Source of the DNA: Rubrolithibacter sp043763625
Lineage (GTDB): Bacteria; Bacteroidota; Bacteroidia; Sphingobacteriales; Sphingobacteriaceae
Direction of reading: 5' to 3'
Length of the DNA stretch: 64,000 nucleotides
Assembly (NCBI GenBank): GCA_043763625.1
Contig: JAYULL010000061.1
Coordinates: forward strand, 124,001 to 188,000
In this document: positions 17,150 through 24,681 of the stretch, piece after piece
Layout: the number at the start of each line of letters is the position of its first letter
Position numbering within the stretch: the first letter of the stretch is position 1
Position numbers and translations under genes: made by a program
The notes under the pieces: model-generated
Database searches by the model: none
What the model was told of the DNA's origin: nothing
What the model saw: the letters and a program-made list of their open reading frames with translations, nothing else

Positions 17150-18102
17150 CGCGCCCCTTTGTTTTCAACCCGTTGAACTTCGGATTTGGTTTCTTCTACA
17201 AACCGAATAGCATTTTGCAGGTTTTGTTCACTTTCAAATGCAATCGGTTTTTCTTTGGCAAACTTTACCAAGTCAGCTAAAACGAGTATGTTTTTTAACG
17301 TTTCTCTATTTTCTTTCGATATGCTTGATCGCTTTAAACCTGCAAAAATTTCGTCGGTAGTTTGTTCTAAAGCATTGATTGAAAATCTCTTTTCCAAATA
17401 TTCGCGAATAATTTCGCTGAGTTCGCTGTGATGTTGTTTAATCGAATCGGGCTTTTGCCACAGGTTCTTCTCCCGTAAATCCCGAAGCTTCTCTAAGGCA
17501 ATTGTATGTGCCGGAATAACTACCATCTCTTCTTTTATCTCCGGAGCAGTTTGGGGCTTCTTACGGAAGTAGTAAATAAGAGCAGCAATCAGGCCTAAGC
17601 CAAGCAGGGCAAGTATAATTAAAAGCCAATTGTCGCGAAGCCAATCGAAAAAAGTATAACTTACTTTGATAGGCTGTTTTATATCGTAAACGCCTTTAGT
17701 AGTATCTACCGCCACCGATTCGACCATAAGTTGTTGTGCTTGTGTTTTATAGCCGGCACCCCCTACTTTGAATTCATATTCGGGAATTGAGTGAGAACCC
17801 GGCTCAAAAGATGTAATAGTATAGCTTTTTACAATTGTAGCATTACTTACATCTTCTTTATCGAAAATGGTGTCTGTTTCACCGGTTCCAATAATTTCAA
17901 TCTTTCCGATAGAATCCGTCAAAGTGGGAAAAACAGCTTTTTGGTTAACCGGATAATGAAGCATTAAACGAAGCTTGGTTTGTGCTCCAAGTTTTATAGT
18001 GGGAAGATCCGGCTTTGCCCCCACTCGAATATCCTGTCCCGACACTCCCTTAAACAATACCAAAAAAACGACAAGAATAAGTACCCCGGGTTTTCGCTTC
18101 AT
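17146..18102 (-). CDS. Bat-operon membrane protein of unknown role (BatD-like/DUF4381-like)
   Basis: A 318-residue protein with a signal peptide (ending VSGQ), an extracytoplasmic beta-rich domain (residues 25-150), one membrane helix (about 166-186, LLIILALLGLGLIAALIYYF) and a cytoplasmic helical domain (IREYLEKRFSINALEQTTDEI). The same plan, with a small Ig-like domain plus helix plus EYL...T..E helical region, occurs in the short membrane proteins that sit beside batA in Bacteroidota. It is separated from the DUF58 gene by one base and overlaps batA by four. The function is presumably in assembly with BatA/BatB. Confidence 0.8.
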   Translation of the reverse strand: MKRKPGVLILVVFLVLFKGVSGQDIRVGAKPDLPTIKLGAQTKLRLMLHYPVNQKAVFPTLTDSIGKIEIIGTGETDTIFDKEDVSNATIVKSYTITSFEPGSHSIPEYEFKVGGAGYKTQAQQLMVESVAVDTTKGVYDIKQPIKVSYTFFDWLRDNWLLIILALLGLGLIAALIYYFRKKPQTAPEIKEEMVVIPAHTIALEKLRDLREKNLWQKPDSIKQHHSELSEIIREYLEKRFSINALEQTTDEIFAGLKRSSISKENRETLKNILVLADLVKFAKEKPIAFESEQNLQNAIRFVEETKSEVQRVENKGAR

Positions 18103-18103
18103 G

Positions 18104-18985
18104 CTATCTTTTACTCTCTCGCTTTTTAAATAAGGTCATCAAAGGTTTAACGTAGGATTCGTGTGTACCAATTTCGGCTGCATCAACTCCTGCACGTTTA
18201 AAGGTTTCTTTCAACATTCCGTTTCGCTTCAGGGCTTCTACTTTAAATGCTTTTCGCACCTCCGTATCAGCAGTGTTCACCCACGATATCTCACCTGTTT
18301 CCTCGTCTTTAACCGGAATTAATCCGAGGTTCGGGAATTCTTCCTCGTGCTTATCATAAAGTCGAACACTAATTATATCATGCTTTTTGTTGGCAATTTT
18401 TAGTTCGTCTTCAAATTTGGGGCTGATAAAATCTGAGATAACAAAAGCAGTGCAGCGTTTTTTAATCACGCTTGTAAAATACTTCAATGCTTGAGCCAAA
18501 TCTGTTCCCTTATTCTCCGGTTGGAAATCAATCAATTCTCTGATAATCATTAAAATGTGACTTCTTCCTTTCTTCGGTGGGATAAACTTTTCGATCTTAT
18601 CGCTAAAGAAAATAACCCCAACTTTATCGTTATTTTGAATTGCCGAAAAGGCGAGCACTGCACAAATCTCAGTTGCCAAATCTTGCTTCAACTGCTTTTG
18701 AGTGCCGAAAAGTTTTGATCCGCTTACATCCATCAACAACATAACCGTAAGCTCTCGTTCTTCGTCGAAAACTTTGACGTAAGGATGGTTAAAGCGAGCT
18801 GTAACATTCCAGTCGATGGTGCGGATTTCGTCTCCGACTTGATATTCCCTAACTTCACTAAATGCCATTCCTCGGCCTTTAAAGGCAGAATGATACTCGC
18901 CGGAGAATAAATGATTACTCATCCCACGTGTCTTTATTTCGATTTTACGAACTTTCTTTAAGAGTTCTTTTGTATCCCTTGCCAT
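18104..18985 (-). CDS. DUF58 domain-containing protein of the Bat operon
   Basis: A 293-residue soluble protein. The DUF58 hallmark REYQVGDEIRTIDWNVTAR (about 47-65) is followed by a VWA-like fold with a DxSxS motif, Asp86-Val-Ser88-Gly-Ser90. Proteins of this family are encoded next to MoxR ATPases and are thought to be their adaptors or substrates. It starts 88 bases downstream of the moxR stop, in a gap filled with short dispersed repeats, and is otherwise packed against the following gene. Confidence 0.9.
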   Translation of the reverse strand: MARDTKELLKKVRKIEIKTRGMSNHLFSGEYHSAFKGRGMAFSEVREYQVGDEIRTIDWNVTARFNHPYVKVFDEERELTVMLLMDVSGSKLFGTQKQLKQDLATEICAVLAFSAIQNNDKVGVIFFSDKIEKFIPPKKGRSHILMIIRELIDFQPENKGTDLAQALKYFTSVIKKRCTAFVISDFISPKFEDELKIANKKHDIISVRLYDKHEEEFPNLGLIPVKDEETGEISWVNTADTEVRKAFKVEALKRNGMLKETFKRAGVDAAEIGTHESYVKPLMTLFKKRESKR

Positions 18986-19002
18986 TGACGTAGCGTCAGA
19001 AG

Positions 19003-19071
19003 TTAAAAGTTTAAAGTAAAAAGTTAAAAACCCAACTAAAACCTATAGCTCATAGCTGATAGCTCATAGCT
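19003..19071. repeat. dispersed short repeats between moxR and the DUF58 gene
   Basis: Two repeat families lie side by side. Family A is AAGTTAAAAGT/AAAGTAAAAAGTT-like (about 19003-19029). Family B has TAGCTCATAGC/TGATAGCTCATAGC units (19044-19071). Both also occur near 54692-54790 and, inverted, inside prmC. Confidence 0.7.
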
Positions 19072-19072
19072 T

Positions 19073-20125
19073 TTAAGGTACTTCTACTACATTCAAAATT
19101 CCTGTAATTATATTTTCGGAGGTTATATTTTCCGCTTCGGCTTCGTAACTTAAACCGATACGATGGCGAAGCACATCATGGCAAATTGCCCTAACGTCTT
19201 CCGGTATAACATAACCTCTGCGTTTAATAAATGCGTATGCCTTGGCAGCCAAAGCTAAACTTATGCTTGCCCGCGGCGAAGCTCCGAAAGCTATCAGATT
19301 TTTATAATCCGACAATTTGTATTGCTCAGGAAAACGAGTAGCGAAAACTATATCAATGATATATTGCTCAATTTTCTCGTCCATGTAAACTTGGCGAACT
19401 ACATCTCGAGCCCGAATTATCTCTTCCGTACGGATAATTGCGTTTGGTTTCAGCATTCCTTGCGGAGCCAGGTTAGCTCTAATAATTCTTTTTTCATCCT
19501 CCTTATCGGGATAGCTGATCACCACCTTGAGCATGAATCGATCAACCTGAGCCTCCGGTAAAGGATAAGTACCTTCTTGCTCAACCGGGTTTTGTGTTGC
19601 CAAAACAAGAAACGGAGAAGGGAGCGGAAATGTACTGTCGCCGATGGTTACTTGGCGCTCCTGCATCGCCTCCAGTAAAGCACTTTGAACCTTTGCAGGT
19701 GCACGGTTAATTTCATCGGCTAAAATAAAGTTCGAGAAAATAGGTCCTTTTCTAACTATAAACTCCTCTTTCTTTTGATTGTAGATCATAGTGCCGATTA
19801 AATCGGCAGGAAGCAAATCGGGAGTAAACTGGATGCGGCTGAAATCGGCTTGGATAGTTTTAGCCAGAGTATTTATTGCAAGCGTTTTTGCCAATCCGGG
19901 CACGCCTTCCAACAATATATGTCCGTTTGCAAGCAAGCCTATCAGCAATCGTTCTACCATATACTTTTGGCCGACGATTACCTTATCCATTTCCATCTTT
20001 AGCAGATCGATAAACGCGCTTTCGCGCTCTATCATTTCGTTAAGTGCTCTTATGTCGGCAGAATGAGTTCCGGTGTTTGCCGAAGCCGAAGAACCGGTTT
20101 CAATTATATTGTTAGTTTCGTCCAT
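19073..20125 (-). CDS. MoxR family AAA+ ATPase
   Basis: A 350-residue cytoplasmic ATPase. Walker A is GVPGLAKT (74-81), Walker B is FILADEINRAP (about 133-143), sensor 1 lies in LATQNPVEQEGTYPLPEAQVDRF, and the C-terminal lid contains GASPRASISL. MoxR proteins remodel partners carrying VWA domains; here the partners are the DUF58, BatA and BatB products encoded next. It is the first gene of the operon. A perfect -7 element lies 20 bases before the ATG on the minus strand. Confidence 0.93.
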   Translation of the reverse strand: MDETNNIIETGSSASANTGTHSADIRALNEMIERESAFIDLLKMEMDKVIVGQKYMVERLLIGLLANGHILLEGVPGLAKTLAINTLAKTIQADFSRIQFTPDLLPADLIGTMIYNQKKEEFIVRKGPIFSNFILADEINRAPAKVQSALLEAMQERQVTIGDSTFPLPSPFLVLATQNPVEQEGTYPLPEAQVDRFMLKVVISYPDKEDEKRIIRANLAPQGMLKPNAIIRTEEIIRARDVVRQVYMDEKIEQYIIDIVFATRFPEQYKLSDYKNLIAFGASPRASISLALAAKAYAFIKRRGYVIPEDVRAICHDVLRHRIGLSYEAEAENITSENIITGILNVVEVP

Positions 20126-20144
20126 GCTGGTTTGATTGCAGCTG

Positions 20145-20152
20145 CAAACTTA
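20145..20152 (-). promoter_or_regulatory. -7 promoter element before moxR
   Basis: TAAGTTTG on the minus strand matches the Bacteroidota -7 consensus TAnnTTTG exactly. No clear TTTG is found at the expected -33 distance, so this is supportive rather than conclusive. Confidence 0.45.
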
Positions 20153-20251
20153 TAAACACGGAGGTGTATTACGAAAAAAGTTTTGGCTGTGGGTTGTTAA
20201 AATTTGTTAAATCGGAATTTTGCCCAAAGATTCTAATTAATAAGCCTTTTT

Positions 20252-20539
20252 TTACTTTTTAAACTTTAATTCCTTTTCTTGCAACGTTCTGTGAAGCTGA
20301 GGTAAAGAGCTCTTCCCCATACCGTGGAGGCTGAGGATTTCCTTTTCTGTGAACCCGGCGAGTTCTTCAGCAGATTTAATTCCTTTGTTTTTTATAGCCC
20401 GTCTTGCCGGTGCCGAAAGTAACGAAAGAAAGCCTTGAGTCGGCTTTCTTTCAAGTTCGCAGGCGGGACACGTGAGGCATTCGTTACCTTTGTAGTACTT
20501 ATGCTCTTTTTCGCAAGTTCTTAAGTTTTTAACTGACAT
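20252..20539 (-). CDS. RNA polymerase alpha C-terminal-domain-like small protein
   Basis: A 95-residue protein. The N-terminal third is Cys/His rich (CEKEHKYYKGNECLTCPACE) and probably binds zinc. The C-terminal two thirds (LLSAPARRAIKNKGIKSAEEL, LSLHGMGKSSLPQLH) have the helix-hairpin-helix pattern of the RNA polymerase alpha C-terminal domain. Such stand-alone proteins are common in soil Bacteroidota, usually with unknown roles. Its start is 8 bases downstream of a VOC-family pseudogene, so the two were probably co-transcribed. Confidence 0.8.
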   Translation of the reverse strand: MSVKNLRTCEKEHKYYKGNECLTCPACELERKPTQGFLSLLSAPARRAIKNKGIKSAEELAGFTEKEILSLHGMGKSSLPQLHRTLQEKELKFKK

Positions 20540-20547
20540 TGTTATAC

Positions 20548-21036
20548 CTACTTCGCAAATTCTTCTTCGAGTATCTTTATATCAAATTTTCTCATCTGCA
20601 TAAAAGCAGCAGAAACCCGTCTTACTTTTTCTTTATCAGGATGGGTCATCATCTCGCCCAGTTTTGCCGGTGTTACTTGCCAAGAAACACCGTATTTATC
20701 TTTTAGCCAACCGCAATAAGACTCCTCGCCGCGTTCCGTTAACTTGTCCCAATAATGATCTATTTCTTCTTGCGTTTCGCAGTTTACGAATAAAGAGATT
20801 GATTCATTAAATTTAAATACCGGACCGCCGTTCAGCCATAAATCGTTGTCCCTCTAAACCGAAAACCACGACCATTACCGTTCCGGCTCTTTGACGGTGA
20901 TGCTCATACCCTTCTTCGGTATAATAAGAACAGATTCAATTTTTGAATTCGAGAAAACGGAGGTATAAAAAGTTGCAGCTTCTTCTGCTTGATTATCGAA
21001 CCAAAAACAGTTATTAATTCTTTGTTTTACAGGCAT
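20548..21036 (-). pseudogene. VOC (glyoxalase/PhnB-like) protein with two compensating frameshifts
   Basis: Reading from ATG 21036, the start (MPVKQRINNCFWFDNQAEEA) and the second half (GGPVFKFNESISLFV, then CGWLKDKYGVSWQV) are typical of PhnB-like VOC proteins, about 163 codons long. A frameshift near 20907-20915 moves translation into a frame containing YYTEEGYEHHRQRAGTV, and a second near 20828-20832 restores the original frame. Without them the protein would be full length; as it stands a stop arises at about codon 50 or 60. Total length is still a multiple of three. Either a decayed gene or two sequencing errors. Confidence 0.85.
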
Positions 21037-21155
21037 AACTTTGGATTTTATACTCTAAAGTTAGGATTAGTAAGTGATTCAAAAGAAGGGCAAAAACGGC
21101 AATTTGGGGGCTGATTGCGAAGGAGCTAAAGTAGGAATTAAAAAGTTTAAGCGGA

Positions 21156-21740
21156 TTAGGGATGTTGATTGGAACTGAGCCGGCTAATTTGAGCAGTTGC
21201 AATATCACTGAAAACGCGATTCTGAAAAAATATTCTTAGCACTTTATCACTACACACCTCTATCGAAACAAAATTGCCCGAAGTTATATCACCCGAATTT
21301 CCCCAAGCGTGGCAAATCTTCGCTTTACGCCTGATAATTCCGGCGAGTTCGTTTCCGGCACCCGGATAATAAGGCGCGTCAAACCAGGAGAAATCCTTCC
21401 CGTAACCATACTGCTCGCTTAGGCTGTATTTCAAGGCATTAAAGGTTTTGATAAAATTGGTATCGTTAATCGCAAACTCAATAACACCTTTGTATAACCG
21501 GTCGTTAATAAAGCAAAAAGAAGCCCGTTCACTTGATATTTGATCCAGCTTGAAGTTCTTTAACTCTATTTCTTCACGCTCCGGATAAAATGCGGAAGAA
21601 TGAGCTCCGAAAAGTGTTGCAACCGTTAGAGCCTCTTCTTTACACACACCGAATTTTATTCCCAAAAAAGATTCTACTTGCATCTTTTGGGCAAACGAAA
21701 ACAAAGGAATAAAAAACGCCAAACATAGAATTCTTTTCAT
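21156..21740 (-). CDS. secreted hypothetical protein
   Basis: From ATG 21740 the product has 194 residues and a clear signal peptide (MKRILCLAFFIPLFSFAQ); a longer frame from 21794 would bury that signal peptide, so the inner start is preferred. The mature part is mixed alpha/beta with several Cys (FGVCKEEAL, ASFCFIND, AKICHAWG, IEVCSDKVL). The pattern GIKFGVCKEEAL near the start resembles small periplasmic proteins that compare a reference state with a folding domain, but no family is recognised. Monocistronic. Confidence 0.65.
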   Translation of the reverse strand: MKRILCLAFFIPLFSFAQKMQVESFLGIKFGVCKEEALTVATLFGAHSSAFYPEREEIELKNFKLDQISSERASFCFINDRLYKGVIEFAINDTNFIKTFNALKYSLSEQYGYGKDFSWFDAPYYPGAGNELAGIIRRKAKICHAWGNSGDITSGNFVSIEVCSDKVLRIFFQNRVFSDIATAQISRLSSNQHP

Positions 21741-21918
21741 AGCAGATAGATTGATACCTTTTTCGAATTGGGAAAACGAAAAGAAGCAATACAAAAATAA
21801 CCTGCATAGATGGCGTTACTAACCTCATAAAGAGCGAAATCAATCGCGTTAACATTCGCACCGTGAAATGAAATTCTCTAAAGAGTGCATAGATTTTTAC
21901 CAAGGTCCCGAAACAAAA

Positions 21919-21949
21919 AAACACCTCTTAAAAAATTTAAGAGGTGTTT
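21919..21949 (-). terminator. intrinsic terminator of the acidic-protein gene
   Basis: A 14-base stem (AAACACCTCTTAAA 21919-21932 / TTTAAGAGGTGTTT 21936-21949) with a 3-base loop. On the minus strand a T-run follows the stem. It lies 24 bases after the stop at 21973. Confidence 0.8.
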
Positions 21950-21972
21950 GGTGTAAGAAACGGCTTAAAAAA

Positions 21973-22242
21973 CTAAGCTGACTCGTTCAATTCATCTAAA
22001 TCAGACCCTTTGTTGGGGTCTTCATCTGCGGCGAATAATCTATCCACTTCGTCTTCGTCTAAATCACTATCCGGATCTTCCATTATGTTGCTTTCATCAT
22101 CAAGGATATCTTCCTCGCCGTCGGATAATCCTTCTGAATTGTCATCATCATCATAACCTAAATCTTCTTCATTAAGTTCATTAGGCCCTGTCAAGGAAGG
22201 ACTATCTAATTCTCCTAACTCTTCTTCTTCATTAAATTTCAT
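21973..22242 (-). CDS. very acidic small protein
   Basis: An 89-residue protein made almost wholly of Asp, Glu, Ser, Asn, Gly and Leu (for example DDDDNSEGLSDGEEDILDDE), with only three Lys/Arg. No signal peptide or hydrophobic core is present, so it should be disordered in isolation. Acidic proteins of this type may act as DNA or ribosome mimics, ion buffers or chaperone-like partners, but nothing here chooses between them. It has its own strong terminator and no partner gene, which suggests a stand-alone, possibly highly expressed transcript. Confidence 0.65.
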   Translation of the reverse strand: MKFNEEEELGELDSPSLTGPNELNEEDLGYDDDDNSEGLSDGEEDILDDESNIMEDPDSDLDEDEVDRLFAADEDPNKGSDLDELNESA

Positions 22243-22529
22243 AGAAGTATGTTTTTAATTATAACAGCGATTAAGTAAATATGTGTTGTATTTGGGTTCA
22301 TTTGACTTTTAAATTTCCTATTACCAAAGCACTTCAATAACAAGCTCAGCGATAAGAAAAGTCACACCTGAAATTATAAATGTGATTTATTAAGAGAATT
22401 AGATTTTTTGGGTATCTAAAATTTAAACTAATACTAACCAAGCAACAATTCGAAACCTTTCCGCCCGGTTGGGTCTTTTTTATTCCGTTCTTAAAAACTA
22501 TTGCAGCCCGATACGTATTTTCGCGATGT
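22243..22529. other. divergent intergenic region, nothing further recognised
   Basis: The 287 bases separate the acidic-protein gene (minus) from the FUSC gene (plus). A TATTTTCG element at 22516-22523, a one-base mismatch to TAnnTTTG, lies 6 bases before the FUSC start, implying an almost leaderless mRNA. No ORF or RNA gene is seen. Confidence 0.4.
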
Positions 22530-24665
22530 ATGAATGAAGCAAGAGAAATAAAGCGCTTTCTATTCGGTGTGTATTTTTCTGACGGCCTGCGCATTACCCT
22601 TGGAGTTCTTCTCCCTTCGCTTGTTCTTGCTCAATTCGGTTTACTTATGGAGGGGATTACCGTTTCTCTCGGGGCATTTGCCGTAAGTATTGCCGACACC
22701 CCGGGCCCGCCCCTGCATAAACGAAACGCAATGCTTATCAGCATGCTTCTAATTGCCTTTACGGCACTTATTACCGGCTTTATTAATACCCAATATTTTT
22801 TTATGATGATTGGCATTGCCGGCTTTTGCTTCTTTTTTTCGATGCTCACGGTGTATGGTGAACGGGCTTCCAATATCGGTACTGCCTGCCTTCTTGTGAT
22901 GGTTCTAAGTATCGATAAAAAATTGGATGTAAACGAAAATTTGGTTTACGCGGCAAGTTTGGTTTCGGGCGGCCTTTGGTATTTTTTATTAAGCACCGGT
23001 GTTCTCAAAATCAGGCCGTATCGAATGGCGCAGCAAGTACTCGGAAATTGTATAAATGACGTAGCTGCCTTTTTGAAAATCAAGAGTGATTTTTACGATC
23101 TGAATGAGGATTACGATTCTACTTACAAAAAGCTGTTAAACCAACAGATAACAGTAAACCAAAATCTCGACTCGGTTAGAGAGATTCTTTTTAAAACACA
23201 ACAAATTGTTAAAGAATCAACTCCTACAGGACGGCGCTTGGTATTAATTTTTATTGACGTAGTTGACTTGTACGAGCAAACCATGGCTACTCATTACGAT
23301 TATCAAAAGATTCGTGAATCGTTCAAAACCGGAAACTCCCTATATTCTTTTAAAACCACACTTGTAAAAATAGCCGAGGAACTCGAAAATATGAGTTACT
23401 ACATAACAGGAAATGAAAATCCGAGACAGCTTCACAATTTCAGTGCAGACTTGGAGCAGTTAAAATATGCCGTTGATAAAGTTGAGATGGGATATAGAGT
23501 CAACAACTTAGTTCTTAAAAAAATACTTGTCAATATTCGAAACATCGTTAACAGGATTCAAAAAGTTTACAATTATTTCGAAAAAGATTCAATCGAGCCC
23601 CAACAACTTAAGAATATTGATGTCGATCAATTTGTATCGCACCAAGATTATGAGATTAAGGTTTTTAAAGAAAACCTTTCGTACAGCTCGGCCATCTTCC
23701 GGCATTCCGCCAGAGTCACTGTTGTGTGCCTCATCGGGTACCTTATCTCGATTTTTTTGCCTTTCGGCCACCACAGTTATTGGATTCTATTAACAATTTT
23801 AGTGATCCTGAAGCCGGGATTTAGTTTGACAAAGCAGCGAAACATTCAGCGCATTGTCGGAACATTTGCCGGTGGAATTATCGGGGCCCTGATTGTATTT
23901 TATATAAAAGATGAAATAGGCAGATTTTCTTTCCTTTTGTTTTTCATGATCGGAACTTATAGCTTTTTGCGCCAGAACTACATCGTGGGTGTGTTGTTTA
24001 TGACTCCTTACATTATCATCCTTTTCAGCTTTTTGGGTTTAGGCGGAATAGGCATTGCAGAAGAACGAATTTTTGATACGATGGTGGGATCGGTAATTGC
24101 TTTTACGGCGAGCTACTATGTTTTTCCGGCTTGGGAGTATAAGCACATCAAGGGATTTATGCAAAGTACTCTCGTAGCCAACTACGACTACCTGTTGCAG
24201 GCAGCCTATAAATTAAGCGGTAAACCTCCAAACATTACGGAATATAAATTAGCAAGAAAAGAAGTTTACATAAGCTCGGCGAACTTGGCCTCTGCTTTTC
24301 AAAGAATGCTTTCTGAGCCTAAAAGCAAGCAGAAAGAGGTTAAAGACATCCATAAATTTGTGGTGCTTAATCACATGCTTTCTTCCTATACCGCCACTTT
24401 GCTTGCAAACTTGGGACACAAAGAAATTCAAACACAAAGTACCGACTTAGTAAAAATCGCAAAAAAAGCTCTTTTTCAATTAGCGGAAGCTGCCCAAAAA
24501 TTAACGGGAGAAAAACAACTTGCACTTAAAGAAATCAATTTACAGGCGGCGGAAGTCGAATTTATTAAGGAGAACCGGGACGCAAAATTTATTAGCGAGG
24601 AACTCGATTTCGTATTGCAAACATGCAACGATATAAATAAAATTAGCCGCTCAATAAAGCTTTAA
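22530..24665 (+). CDS. FUSC family inner-membrane transporter (YccS/YhfK type)
   Basis: A 711-residue protein with two membrane blocks of about five to six helices (residues about 20-150 and 400-530), each followed by a long helical cytoplasmic region. This is the duplicated architecture of FUSC proteins (fusaric acid resistance/aromatic acid efflux relatives). Family motifs include LGAFAVSIADTPGPP in the first block and LKPGFSLTKQRNIQRIVGT in the second, the latter being the usual FUSC signature around RxxGT. No membrane-fusion protein or outer-membrane factor is adjacent. The substrate is unknown. Confidence 0.88.
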   Translation: MNEAREIKRFLFGVYFSDGLRITLGVLLPSLVLAQFGLLMEGITVSLGAFAVSIADTPGPPLHKRNAMLISMLLIAFTALITGFINTQYFFMMIGIAGFCFFFSMLTVYGERASNIGTACLLVMVLSIDKKLDVNENLVYAASLVSGGLWYFLLSTGVLKIRPYRMAQQVLGNCINDVAAFLKIKSDFYDLNEDYDSTYKKLLNQQITVNQNLDSVREILFKTQQIVKESTPTGRRLVLIFIDVVDLYEQTMATHYDYQKIRESFKTGNSLYSFKTTLVKIAEELENMSYYITGNENPRQLHNFSADLEQLKYAVDKVEMGYRVNNLVLKKILVNIRNIVNRIQKVYNYFEKDSIEPQQLKNIDVDQFVSHQDYEIKVFKENLSYSSAIFRHSARVTVVCLIGYLISIFLPFGHHSYWILLTILVILKPGFSLTKQRNIQRIVGTFAGGIIGALIVFYIKDEIGRFSFLLFFMIGTYSFLRQNYIVGVLFMTPYIIILFSFLGLGGIGIAEERIFDTMVGSVIAFTASYYVFPAWEYKHIKGFMQSTLVANYDYLLQAAYKLSGKPPNITEYKLARKEVYISSANLASAFQRMLSEPKSKQKEVKDIHKFVVLNHMLSSYTATLLANLGHKEIQTQSTDLVKIAKKALFQLAEAAQKLTGEKQLALKEINLQAAEVEFIKENRDAKFISEELDFVLQTCNDINKISRSIKL

Positions 24666-24681
24666 CCTTTTTTTTCGTCGC

